The position numbers and the translations under genes are program-made. Shown here piece after piece: positions 52,766 through 63,024 of a DNA stretch of 64,000 nt. Each line of letters begins with the position of its first letter. The first letter of the stretch is position 1. The stretch spans positions 4,795,606 through 4,859,605 of the forward strand of contig NC_063181.1 in the NCBI RefSeq assembly GCF_023159225.1, in the 5' to 3' direction. The notes beneath the pieces were generated by a model, which was not told the origin of the DNA, made no database searches, and saw only the letters and a list, made by a program, of their open reading frames with translations. This DNA comes from Perognathus longimembris pacificus (Eukaryota > Chordata > Mammalia > Rodentia > Heteromyidae).

Positions 52766-53001
52766 TTTTTGCTGGCCCTGGGGCTTGAACTCGGGGCCTG
52801 GATGCTGTCCCTGAGCCTCTTTGTGCTCAAGGCTAACACTATCACTAGAGCTACAGCATCACTTCTGGCTTTTTCAGTAGTTTTTTGGAGATGAGAGTCT
52901 CATAGACTTTCCTGCCCAGGGTTCGCTTCAAACTGTGATACTCAGATCTCAGCCTCCTGAGTAGCTAGAATTATAGGCATGAGTCACCAGCATCCAGCTC
53001 G
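52766..53001 (-). repeat. B1-dimer SINE
   Basis: Full antisense dimer ending about 340 bases before the microexon. Confidence 0.85.
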
Positions 53002-53337
53002 GAAGGTCTTGTAAAAGAAATATTTATAAGTCATATACAAGGATATGCCAAAATATAAAAGGCAGGGAAATTAGAACTTTTGTCCAGTAAGTTGTTTTTT
53101 TCTGGTAGAGATATACAAGTTAGTTTTCTATAATTAGCAATTCTCTATACTAAAAGTTAATCGATTATTAATTTAAATTTCAGTTATTTGGTTTTAAAGG
53201 CAGTATTTTCTTTTTCTTATTGCAGTTCTTTGTCATGTTTACATTAGCACTTTTCAAGAAGTATTTTCTTAACTAAATTTCTTTCTAACTCTCCTTCCTT
53301 TCTTTCATGTCAATGGTGGCATCTCCTGGGAACTCAG

Positions 53338-53350
53338 CGGCCAGCCAAAG
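53338..53350 (+). CDS. KIF13B: KIF13B exon 3, 13-nt microexon (completes R50, then GQPK)
   Basis: Only 13 bases (CGGCCAGCCAAAG) lie between an AACTCAG acceptor and a GTAAGA donor. The first base completes the Arg codon begun in exon 2, and the rest encode Gly-Gln-Pro-Lys, giving ..GDA-RGQPK-VFAYD... across the three exons. Skipping it would join two bases to GTG and shift the frame. The phase fit on both sides and the recalled KIF13B protein (GDARGQPKVFAYDHCFW) make the assignment firm although the exon is far below any ORF-length cutoff. Introns on either side are about 20.5 and 6.2 kb. Confidence 0.92.
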
Positions 53351-54000
53351 GTAAGAGACTTGGTTTGTTGTAGGCTGTTTGTGTGTGTGGTTCTTCTCAA
53401 AACTAAAAATGTTTTCTCCCTGTTAGTTTATAAGGCACCAGCTTCCAGTCTTCTCTGAAGCCCAAAGCCATGCCCTGGCACAGGATGGGTGGAGGTTTAG
53501 GGAAAGCTGTGTTTGTACTCTGACCAGTTCTTCCCAGTCTCCTAGCAACACCAACACAGATTCCTTGTGTGCCATAGATTGGCACAGACTGGCAGTTCCA
53601 AAGTCTGGTTGCTCCTTTCTAGGCCAATTCATTCTCCTGGCTCCTAAGCCAGCTGGGATAGCTTTACTAGACCCACAGAAACCTGTGGGTCCTCAGCCTC
53701 CTCCAGGGGTGTCAGATTGGAGCTAGTCTCTAGGGTGACCTCTGTCCCCCAGGGGACATACAGATGTACTGAACCTCACAAGGACTGCATTTTTGATGTG
53801 ACCAGGGTCTTCTTTGAAGCTAGTTAGGACTTCCAGGAAATTCAGTTTCATCTACATTCTTGGGAGTTGTTTTCATTTTAGAGCCTGTGGTTGAATTGTA
53901 ATTCTATTCTCTGTTATTGTTGCTAAAATATGTGTAGACATAGTATTTGGAACTCTGAATGATGACTAGTTGATATGGCAATATTTGTCTTTCTTCACTT
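53351..54000. other. Intron 3, unique sequence
   Basis: Nothing recognised beyond the microexon donor. Confidence 0.4.
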
Positions 54001-54111
54001 CTTTTCCCTTCTGCCTTTCCCTTTTCTTTTCCCTCCCTCCGTGCCCTCCCTCCCTTACTTCCCTCCCTTTCTCCTCTCCCTTCCCTCCCTCCTTCTTTCC
54101 CTCCCCCCTTC
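54001..54111. repeat. CT-rich low-complexity tract
   Basis: Irregular CCCT/TTTC repeats ending at a minus-strand B1. Confidence 0.85.
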
Positions 54112-54212
54112 CAAAGATAGGGTTTCACTGTATAACCCAGAATAGCCTTAAACATACTATTATGACTCAGGTTGGGCTTGTACTTGAGGTATTGTGTACC
54201 ACCATACCTGGT
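54112..54212 (-). repeat. B1 monomer SINE
   Basis: Antisense, old: agggtttcactgtataaccc, accaccatacctggtc. Confidence 0.65.
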
Positions 54213-54248
54213 CAACACTTACTCTTATTTCCTATGAAAGAAAGTGCA

Positions 54249-54288
54249 GTGTGTGTGTGTGCGCACGCGCACGTGTGCATGTGCACGC
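54249..54288. repeat. Alternating purine-pyrimidine (TG/CG) tract
   Basis: A gtgtgtgtgcgcacgcgcac run at the 3' end of a minus-strand B1-dimer. Confidence 0.88.
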
Positions 54289-54502
54289 CACTTCTGGGGC
54301 TTAAGCTCAAGTCTGGGTGCTGTCCCTGAGCTTTTTTGCTCAAGGCTAGGGCTCTACCAGTTAAGCTACAGCTTTTTGTTGGTTATTTGGAGATTAGAGT
54401 TTCATGGACTTTCCTGCTTTGGCTGGCTTTGAACTATGATCCTCAGATCTCAGCCTCCTGATTAGCTAGAATTACAGGCATAAGCCACTGGCGCCTGGCT
54501 TT
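54289..54502 (-). repeat. B1-dimer SINE
   Basis: Antisense dimer with a partly deleted linker. Confidence 0.83.
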
Positions 54503-54624
54503 TTTTTTTTCTTTTTGAGCTGACAAAATTGCAGTGAAAATGTGCAGAAATCATTTCATGACTATTAAAAAATTAAACTTTCTTTATTTCAGGTGTACCT
54601 TGATGTTTAGAAAAAATGCTTTGG

Positions 54625-54837
54625 GGGCTGGGAATACGGCCTAGTGGCTAGAGCGCCTGCCTTATATACATGAAGCCGTGGGTTCGATTCCCCAGCACCA
54701 CATATATAGAAAATGGCCAGAAGTGGCGCTGTGGCTCAAGTGGCAGAGTGCTAGCCTTGAGCAAAAAGAAGCCAGGGACAGTGCTCAGGCCCTGAGTCCA
54801 AGGCCCAGGACTGGTGCAAAAAAAAAAAGAAAAAAAA
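54625..54837 (+). repeat. ID-dimer SINE
   Basis: Full sense copy, A tail; near-duplicated flank aaatgctttg / aagtgctttg. Confidence 0.92.
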
Positions 54838-54992
54838 AGTGCTTTGTAGAGTAAAAAATAAGGAAACATTATTAACACAGGTGGCCACTAGGGTGGAGGA
54901 TATAGTTGGCAGACATTTTTTACTTTATGAAAGCTCCTGTGTTGACTTTGTTAATGTGAATGTATATTTGTTACTCCTAACAAAGACTTTTT

Positions 54993-55194
54993 CTTTTTTT
55001 TTGGCCAGTCCTGGGCCTTGGACTCAGGGCCTGAGCACTGTCCCTGGCTTCTTCTTGCTCAAGGCTAGCACTCTGCCACTTGAGCCACAGTGCCACTTCT
55101 GGCCATTTTCTGTATATGTGGCGCTGGGGAATTGAACCCAGGGCCTCAAGTATACGAGGCAGGCACTCTTGCCAGTAGGCCATATCCCCAGCCC
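54993..55194 (-). mobile_element. ID-dimer SINE with TSD
   Basis: Full antisense copy. The TSD ctaacaaagacttttt is perfect (54977-54992 and 55195-55210). Confidence 0.94.
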
Positions 55195-55329
55195 CTAACA
55201 AAGACTTTTTTAATTAAAAGGAATAATGTTTACATAGAAAAAGATGGGCTTGATTAGTTTATGAGCCCATTATCTGGGAGGTACTACAGTAATTTATAGA
55301 ACTGTGAAAACTTCATGAGGATCATTGAA

Positions 55330-55534
55330 CTTTTTTTTTTTTGCCAGTCCTGGGCCTTGAACTCAGAGCCTGAGCACTGTCCCTGGCTTCTTTTTGCTCA
55401 AGGCTAGCACTCTGCCACTTGAGCCACAGCGCCACTTCTGGCCTTTTCTATCTATGCGGTACTGAGGAATCGAACCCAGGGTTTCATGTATACGAGGCAA
55501 GCACTCTTGCCACTAGGCCATATTCCCAGCCCCC
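55330..55534 (-). repeat. ID-dimer SINE
   Basis: Full antisense copy; poly-T to tattcccagccccc. Confidence 0.92.
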
Positions 55535-57643
55535 CTGAATATTTCTTTTTTAGTAAATAAGCAGTAAGTGTTTAATGATTCCCAGCTCTGAGCTGAGCTG
55601 TGGCACTTTCATTTACAGGAGGAGAACCTAGGCAAAGTTGAGTTTATAGTATGAACTAAAAGGGAGAGGATGGGGGAGGGTACCACATTCACATACTTTT
55701 TATTATGGTATATTGTGTAATCATTGAACTTTACTATTAGTTTTTGTTAATCTACTGTGCCTACTTTATAAACTTAACTTTATCGTAGGTCTGATGAATA
55801 GGAAAACATGGCATGTGTAGACTTGGTTCCATCTGTGGTTTCTGGCACCAACGTAGGGTATTGGAACATGTCTCCTCTGGGCAAGGGATTGCTGTGACTT
55901 AGGTGACTGGGGAATAGGGCTAATGTAGCCTCGTTGTGCAGTGTGGGCTTTTGAGCCTCACTGCCAGCTTAAGCTCTGAGTTCCAGTCCCACTTCTCTTC
56001 TTCTAGCTGTGCTTTCTTACCTTTTTTATATGGTTTCCTTTGAAATAGGCCTACTCATGGGCTGGGGTATTGCTATGATTACTTCAGTGATAGCTTCTCT
56101 AATGAGATCAAGAAGAAAAATGTGATTGATAGTGAATCTATAAGTCGAGGATAAACCCAATAATAACAGAGGAGAGTGCCAGGTAGAAGTTGGCGTCTTG
56201 ATATATTTACACATGAGGCATTGGAACAAGAGCTCACCTTGAAAGAAAAGAATTAGATGCTTTCTGCTTAGTTGGTGAAGGACAGAATTAAATAAACTGG
56301 TAAAGGATGAGAGCTGACAGCTAGAACAGAATTAAGTTAATAATAGCACTGAATTTTGTTTAATGCTACCCTGTGTCAGTGATTCCTCACTGGGTGGCAA
56401 ATGGGGCCTCCACTGGACATTATGACGCACAGCTCCTTGCTTCCATCTCATGCTCCTGCTCCCCTTTGAATCTGAGAGTTACTCCTAGTGAACTAGCACT
56501 GTGGGTAGATTTATTGATATTCAGCTCTGGGAAAAGGTTGAGGGCAAGCAATCTGCATGGCAGGACTGTGCCTGGGCAGGGGTATTCTGGGCTATGGGGG
56601 CACCTGCCTCTTGGAACTTGTCAACCACTTGTCCCTGCTTTGCTCCCTCTGCCCACCTGCAGAGCCCACTAGGGAGCCGGTGCCTCCCCTACTTTCTCCT
56701 GTGCACGAAGATCTGGGAATTGTGATGCTTCCTGCTCAGATGCACGCAAGCTCTAGTCCTCTTGAGTGCTTGATGGAATCCTCCCCACCCCCTTTAGCTG
56801 GCATCCTGAGACCCTCCTAGGACTCCTATGTCCTTTGCTGGCGCCTCCTAATGCAGGCCTTGAACTAAGTTTCCCAGGGACCTCGTCCCTTCTCCAGGAG
56901 CTCATCAGTCTCATGGCAACTGTCATTCTTGTGTTTATTTCAATTCTGACCCAGCAGGCACAAGCAAACAATCTTGTTTGAGCAAAAGGTGCTTTCTTTT
57001 CCCCAGTTCTCTTCCCTTTGGACATAATTCCACTTCATTTTGAATTAATTTTAGGGAGTGGCGGGGAAAATATTTTGACAGACAGACTTAATTTACTGTC
57101 ATAATGTAGTTTCTTTTCTTATAAAAGTTAACTTTTGTACTTCTGGTCCAGATAGCCTCGTGAGTTCACACAGAACCATTGACTCAGTGCTAAATGCAGA
57201 ACAGGACAGGGACAGTTAAAGTATCTTAAAATACTATAGCCATGTCATCATTACAAACAGCACTCATGACCCTTCCAAAAACTATCAATAAGTGGAGCTG
57301 GGAGAGTATACGGGGCTTTGGAATTGGGCACAGGTTCTCCCAAAATGATTGAAGTACAACAGAGCCTTGTATGGTTGAGGACTACAGCCAAGTTCACCAT
57401 GGGAAAACTGATGTGCGTGAGGCGCCTCCTTGACTGAAGGCTTCAAAAAGCTGAGACAGTATTGGCCACTACCACTGAGCTGAGGCTTATGTTAATAGGA
57501 GGGAGTTGAGACAGTGGGCCTGGGAACCCCAGGGCTGAAAATGGCAGTGTAAAGGGGCCATTGGGAAAGGGCAAAATGCATTTGTGTAAACCATAAGTAC
57601 TCTCAATTAAGACTCAGAGGAAGCTAATATAAAAAGATACAAG
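55535..57643. other. Intron 3, long unique stretch
   Basis: About 2.1 kb without recognised repeats. 56370-57030 is GC-richer with overlapping short frames on both strands and no convincing exon. Confidence 0.45.
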
Positions 57644-57840
57644 CTGAGAGTGGTAGCTCATACCCATAATCCCAGCTATGTGGGAGGTTTAGGTAAGATG
57701 ATCTTGGTCAGAGGCCACCCTGTGCAAGAAACAAGACTTTATGCAAAATAACAAGGTAAAGAAGGCTGGATGCATGGCTTATGTAGTAGATCATCTGTCT
57801 GGCAGGTGAGGGAAACCCTGAGTTCAAACCTCAACAAATT
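57644..57840 (+). repeat. Old B1-plus-ID composite SINE
   Basis: B1-like left part (cataatcccagctatgtggg) joined to an ID-like part (ggctggatgcatggcttatg, ctgagttcaaacctcaac). It is more diverged than the B1-dimers. Confidence 0.6.
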
Positions 57841-57856
57841 CACAAGCAAGCAATTC

Positions 57857-57879
57857 TCTCCCCCCCCCCCCCCCCCCAG
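57857..57879. repeat. Poly-C homopolymer
   Basis: About 20 C's. Confidence 0.9.
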
Positions 57880-58134
57880 GAAACCATTATTAGGAAGGCC
57901 AGCAGCCAAGTCTGTGACTGGGAGAGCTTGATGAATGGTGAACTGGGGTGAATTTTAAACATTCACACTTAAAATTAATTACAAAACATGAACCATGAAC
58001 AAATGGATAAACCATTTAGACATCCAAAGAAGACAAAAGATAAAATTAGTAAAGGAAAAATTGCAAAAGAACTACTTCATCTTTTGGTAATAAGCAAAAT
58101 GTCATAATGGAAACAGTCTGTTTTATCCCACTGA

Positions 58135-58640
58135 CGACTATCTTTATTTTTATACATTTGTATTAGCCTCAGTTAGTTGTACAGGGGTTTCATGTTACCA
58201 TGTCCAGACATGCATAAAATGCACCTTGTCAGGTTGACAAGACCCTGATCCTAACCCCCACGCCTGTCCTTCTCCCTCCTCCTGACCCAGCCAGTCTCCC
58301 CAAGCTTCACCATGCCCTCCTTCACCTTCTCCACCTGCCCCCTCTCCCCCCACTGTCCACACCCCAGACAGGACCTGTAGTATATTTCTAGTATTCCTTC
58401 TTACTGCTTTTCCCCGTTTGTTCAAAGAGGTTTCATTATGCCATTTCACACTTGGATATAAAGTAGTTTATACAAATTGACCCCTTAGTCACTTTCCCTT
58501 TCCCACCTCATTATTCTGTTGCTGAACACCTTCAGTGAATTTCATCTTTCTGTCTTCCTTTACAGATACACGCTGTGTTTTGGTATTGTTCGTCTTCTAA
58601 TGCTTGCCTAATATTTTCCTCCACATATATTTTCTTCCTA
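58135..58640 (-). repeat. Old L1 3'-end-like sequence
   Basis: Begins ttgtattagcctcagttagt, tgtacaggggtttcatgtta, then a long C/T-rich part. The typical text of a rodent L1 3'UTR read backwards; family inferred. Confidence 0.5.
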
Positions 58641-58645
58641 CTTTT

Positions 58646-58848
58646 TGTTTTCTTTTGCTAGTCCTGGACTTGAACTAAAGGCTTGGGCACTGTCTGTGAG
58701 CTGCTTTTACTCAAGGCTAGCGCTTTACCACTTGGGCCACAGCACCACTTTCAGCCTTTTCTGTTTAGGTGGTACTAAGGAGTCAAACCCAGGGCTTCAT
58801 GCATGCTAGGCGAGCACTCTACCATACCACTAAGCCACATTCCCAGCC
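58646..58848 (-). mobile_element. ID-dimer SINE with TSD
   Basis: Antisense older-type copy. The TSD ttcttcctactttt is perfect (58632-58645 and 58849-58862). Confidence 0.9.
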
Positions 58849-58862
58849 TTCTTCCTACTTTT

Positions 58863-59162
58863 AGTGCATATCTTCTTGTGCAGATGGGTAATCATATTCC
58901 AGGCAGCCATAACCTTTTCACCAATGTGATCATTTTCTCAGTATAAAGTCTTGTGTACTACCACCATACAATGTTGAACTTGGGTATATTCCACTTTAAG
59001 TAATCTACTATTTTGTAGTTACTTTCGGCATGCTGTGGTAAGCATCTTTTGGTTTTATTATTTAGAAACATCTTCATTTTCTTTGTCTACAAAAACAAAA
59101 CAGAAAATGTATGCAATAATAAACAAAGATCACTAATATCACCATGCAAATATTAACTTGTT
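58863..59162. other. Intron 3, probable L1 remnant
   Basis: AT-rich text continuing the L1-like sequence on the left of the SINE; not firmly assigned. Confidence 0.35.
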
Positions 59163-59398
59163 GCCAGGTGTGGTGATTCACCTATAATCCTAGATTCTCA
59201 GGAAGGTGAGATCTGAGCATCATGGTTCAAAGCCAACCTGAGCAGACAAAATTGAGAAACTGTCCAATTAACAACAATAACAAAAAAAAGCTGGAACTGG
59301 TGGCTCAAGTGGTAGGGTGTCAGCAGCTATAAGAAGAAAAAGCTTAGTGAGAGCACTAATGCTCTGAGTTCAAGCCCCAGCACCAGGACATACACACA
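59163..59398 (+). repeat. B1-dimer SINE
   Basis: Diverged sense dimer ending ttcaagccccagcaccagg, about 180 bases before exon 4. Confidence 0.82.
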
Positions 59399-59578
59399 AG
59401 AAACTTACCCAAAACAAAAATAAGTTCTGTAACTGTATGTAGGTGTAACATCGTTACATTCTGCCTATTGTTTTGTCACTATTGTGAGCAGTTCTACTAT
59501 TGTGAGTGCTCTGACGTTATAATATCACATGTTAACATATATGTTCCTTTACATACTGACCTTTTCACTTTTCAACAG

Positions 59579-59639
59579 GTGTTTGCTTATGATCATTGTT
59601 TCTGGTCCATGGACGAATCTGTCCAAGAAAAGTATGCAG
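59579..59639 (+). CDS. KIF13B: KIF13B exon 4 (residues 55-74)
   Basis: This 61-nt exon sits between a TTCAACAG acceptor and a CAG|GTAACA donor. It encodes VFAYDHCFWSMDESVQEKYA plus the first base of a Gly codon. The F-x-Y/F-D-x-x-F-W-S motif is the conserved kinesin-3 strand and turn ahead of the P-loop. A short open frame over this region (59468-59671) reads through both splice sites and is not the real product. Confidence 0.96.
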
Positions 59640-60553
59640 GTAACAGAATACAGCCTCCTGGGCACTATTAACAGTACAGGAGGGGTGTTTCATCAAAATG
59701 ATTGTATCTTTTTATGTAGGTTTTTTGCAAACACTGTACAGAGTTGGGGTTTTTATGGTGTGCTGTTCTTGGTTTGAGATGATAGAATTACACAAATACG
59801 GTGTCTGAGGCGGTTGTCTTACTTGAGCCTCCGGGTCTTCCATGGGGCCAAGAGCCACCAACTAGGCACCGAGGCTCCCTGGGATGCCCCTGCAGTGGTC
59901 TAGAAAGGCCACTGGTGTAAGGAAGGATGCCCAGAGCCAGGTTCTGAAACACCTGTCGGAGCTTCTGCTTGTCTCTGTATTGGAGAATGGACCATATTAC
60001 TTCTGAATTTGTTTTTGCTCTGAAAGTTTGTTGTGCTACTTCCTAAATGATGATTGTCTCAAGCCTCATTTACCACACATTTAAGGCTGCAGTTGCAACC
60101 TTTTATCCAATTCCTAACTCTAATGCCACTTGTTTTTTTAAAGCAGTCTTGTCTAAATGTTGGGAAAGAAGAGAGAAGGTATTATTAGCATATATGAATT
60201 TTTTGAACATTAGTACCCATTGAATAAAAGCATTAACTGAGTGAGATGAAGTTAAATCCAAACACCCCTAGATTCCAAGTATAAAATTCAGGTATTTATA
60301 ATCACGAACCATAAGTGCATTCTGGAAGCTTCTTGGTTTGCATTTATTTGTTTAAATGTGGCTTATAGAGAACGCTTTACTCATTTTTTACTCCTGTGCT
60401 AACTAGAAATAATCTGGAGGACAGAAGTCTTTATCAAGTTTCGAAAGCTTGTTTGGAGACCAATAAGCTGATTATATATTTTGAGATTTCTGCTTGATCC
60501 TTGAGTTGTTTGTATGCTATTTCACTCAAAACATTCCTCTCGATGTCTTTTAG
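59640..60553. other. Intron 4, unique sequence
   Basis: No repeat recognised in this 914-base intron. Confidence 0.5.
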
Positions 60554-60646
60554 GCCAAGATGATGTTTTCAAGTGCCTTGGGGAAAGCATCCTGCAGAAT
60601 GCTTTTGATGGCTACAATGCCTGTATCTTTGCCTATGGACAGACAG
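60554..60646 (+). CDS. KIF13B: KIF13B exon 5 (residues 75-105, up to the P-loop)
   Basis: The exon runs from a CTTTTAG acceptor to a CAG|GTAATG donor, 93 nt. It completes Gly75 and reads [20 protein letters not shown] then [11 protein letters not shown], ending one base into the next Gly. [10 protein letters not shown] is the invariant kinesin segment that enters the nucleotide-binding P-loop, so the intron splits the P-loop between Thr105 and Gly106. From memory human KIF13B has Ile where this has the second Asp (QDI versus QDD) and Asn where this has Ser86; neither is a catalytic residue. Confidence 0.96.
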
Positions 60647-60795
60647 GTAATGTTAGATAATGTTCTGTTAATTTATTTTTTATTCCTTTTAGGAAGTACA
60701 ATAGACTAAGTTAGATGATAAGGTATTTTTTAATGAATATAATAAAATAGTTTAAATCCTTTCTCTTGTTTTTCTCACATGGCACTGGTTGAAGT

Positions 60796-61058
60796 CCTTC
60801 TCTCCCTCCCTCCCTTCCTTCCTTTTCTCAGTTGTGAGGCTTGAATTCAGAGCCTGGGTGCTGTCCCTGAGCTCTTTTGCTCAAGGTCAACACTCCGCCT
60901 CTTTGAGCAACTGTGCCACTTTGGTTTCTTGAGTGGTTAATTGGGGATAAGAGTCTCCTGGGGCCTTTTCTGCCCAGGCTGGCTTCAAACTGCAATCCTT
61001 AGGTCTCAGCTTCCTGAGTAGCTAGGATTACAGGCATGAGCCACTGGTGTTCAGCTCA
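60796..61058 (-). repeat. B1-dimer SINE with (CCCT)n/(CCTT)n tail
   Basis: A short tetranucleotide array (60796-60826) precedes a full antisense dimer. Confidence 0.86.
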
Positions 61059-61734
61059 AGTCATTATTTTTTTTTTCAAAACATAGTTATAACTGTTAAA
61101 CTCATCACTGGCCAACTCCAGGGCTCCAAGGATCCTGACAGAGAAAATATAAAAAAGAGTGTATTTGTTAGTATTTACTGGTTATAATTGGTAAGGATCT
61201 TGTTGGCTTCTTTGTCTTTGTGGTCCAGGAAAGAAAATATAAAGTGAACTAATTGTTTTGTAATAGTACACTATATAGCTTGTCCCACCAGAAACTGCTC
61301 TTTTCAGGACAATGTTTAGATGGCGTCTTTGTCAGGAGAGCAGAAGCTCTGAGTAAGGCCATGCCTCTGGCCAGCTGGGGCTCTTTTCCCCTCAGTTTCT
61401 TCAACTGTAAAATGGCTTCAAAGTCTTGCAGGGTGAGGTTGTCATGGCAGGTTGCCCTGTGCACACTTTAGAGAAGCCCGGTGCCTGGCAAGCAGAACAG
61501 TAGTTTTAGGTATCATGATAACGCTGAAGTCTTAAGTGACAAAAGCAGCACTTGCATAATGGAAAGCATGTTTGCAAAATCGTTGTGGAAATAGGAAAGC
61601 ATCAGACTGCATATGAATGGTTACTGGTTCTGGATGGTAAGACTACAGTGATTTAACTTTATTTTTTCTGTATCTTCTGAATTTCCTCCTTGTTTCTGTC
61701 CCTCCTTGTTCCCCTCCTTTCTTCCTTCCTTCAC
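61059..61734. other. Intron 5, unique sequence
   Basis: Nothing recognised; CT-rich near 61690-61735. Confidence 0.4.
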
Positions 61735-61850
61735 AGGGTTCCAATAGCCTTGGTCGGCCCAATAGCCCAAACTGGCTGTGAACTTGCAGTATTCCAGCCC
61801 TGGTTTCCTGAATGCTGAGATTACAGACATATCCCGCAATGCTCAGCTTC
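61735..61850 (-). repeat. B1 monomer SINE
   Basis: Old antisense copy: agcccaaactggctgtgaac, aatgctgagattacagacat. Confidence 0.65.
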
Positions 61851-62045
61851 TGATTTTTAAAAATGAATATGTGGAGGAAAACATTTTATATTAGAAAAAG
61901 ATTATTCTTTGGTTCAGACATTGTTCCCAGACGGGTGGTAAGCTAATTTGTCCTGGGGCCTGAAGGAATAACCTGTATTTTTTTGTGCTGTGATTAGTGG
62001 TGGGAGCAGGTATAATAGTATTATTCATCTAGAGTTTTCAAACCT

Positions 62046-62252
62046 TTTTTTTTTTTTTGCCAGTCCTGGGGCTTGAACTCAGGGCCTGAGCACTGTCCCT
62101 GGCTTCTTTTTGCTCAAGGCTAGCACTCTGCCACTTGAACCACAGTGCCACTTCTGGCCATTTTCTATATATGTGGTGCTGAGGATTCGAACCCAGGGCT
62201 TCATGTATATGAAGCAAGCACTCTTGCCACTAGGCTGTATTCCCAGCCCCCC
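62046..62252 (-). repeat. ID-dimer SINE
   Basis: Full antisense copy with poly-T, about 260 bases before exon 6. Confidence 0.92.
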
Positions 62253-62513
62253 TAGGTATATTTTTAAAACATGATTCAGGTAGGTTTTTTTTGTTTGTTC
62301 GTTTTTTTTTTTTTTTAACTTTCTAAAGCATGTTTGCTTTTGGCTTTCGTCTTTACAATAGGAAAATTTTTGTATGTTTTAGTCTCATTGTTTTTGAACA
62401 TATTTCTTTTTTTAATTTGGGCCTTTTGGTTGCTAAGTGCTAGAAATTTATTATGACTAATGAAAGAGGGTTATGCATCTAAACTTCTCAAAGAGACAAT
62501 TCTAACTTTTCAG

Positions 62514-62694
62514 GGTCTGGAAAATCTTACACCATGATGGGTACCACTGACCAGCCTGGATTAATCCCGAGACTCTGCAGTGGACTCTTCGAAAGAACCC
62601 AGAAAGAGGAAAATGAAGAACAGAGTTTTAAAGTAGAAGTGTCCTACATGGAAATTTACAATGAAAAAGTTCGAGATCTTCTTGATCCCAAAGG
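62514..62694 (+). CDS. KIF13B: KIF13B exon 6 (residues 106-165, P-loop lysine and beyond)
   Basis: The 181-nt exon follows CTTTTCAG and ends AAAGG|GTAAAA. With exon 5 it completes the Walker A motif GQTGSGKS (103-110; Lys109 contacts the ATP phosphates), then [20 protein letters not shown], an acidic charged stretch, and [20 protein letters not shown] up to Lys165. YxEIYNExVxDLL is the conserved kinesin helix and loop leading towards the microtubule-binding face. The donor GTAAAA is weaker than the others but in phase. Switch I, switch II, FHA, MAGUK-binding and CAP-Gly regions lie beyond the window. Confidence 0.96.
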
Positions 62695-62792
62695 GTAAAA
62701 ACTAAGATTTCAGTGTTGGAATTTCGTGGACTAAATGAGACTAAATAAGTTGACTTAAATGAAATTCACATATTGAACTACATAGAGAATTA

Positions 62793-63024
62793 TTCTGGTC
62801 CTAGGGCTTGAACTCAGGGCCTGGGTGCTGTTCCTGAGCTTTTGCTCAAAGCAAGGGCTCTACCATTTGAGTCATAGCACCACTTCTGGCTTTTTCTGAG
62901 TAGTTTATTAGAGATAAGAATTTTACATACATTATTGCCCAGGCTGGCTTCTAACTGCGATCTTTAGATCTCAGCCTCCTGAGTAGCTAGGATTACAGGA
63001 GTGAGCTACCAGCGCACAGCTGTG
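62793..63024 (-). repeat. B1-dimer SINE
   Basis: Full antisense dimer starting about 100 bases after exon 6. Confidence 0.86.
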
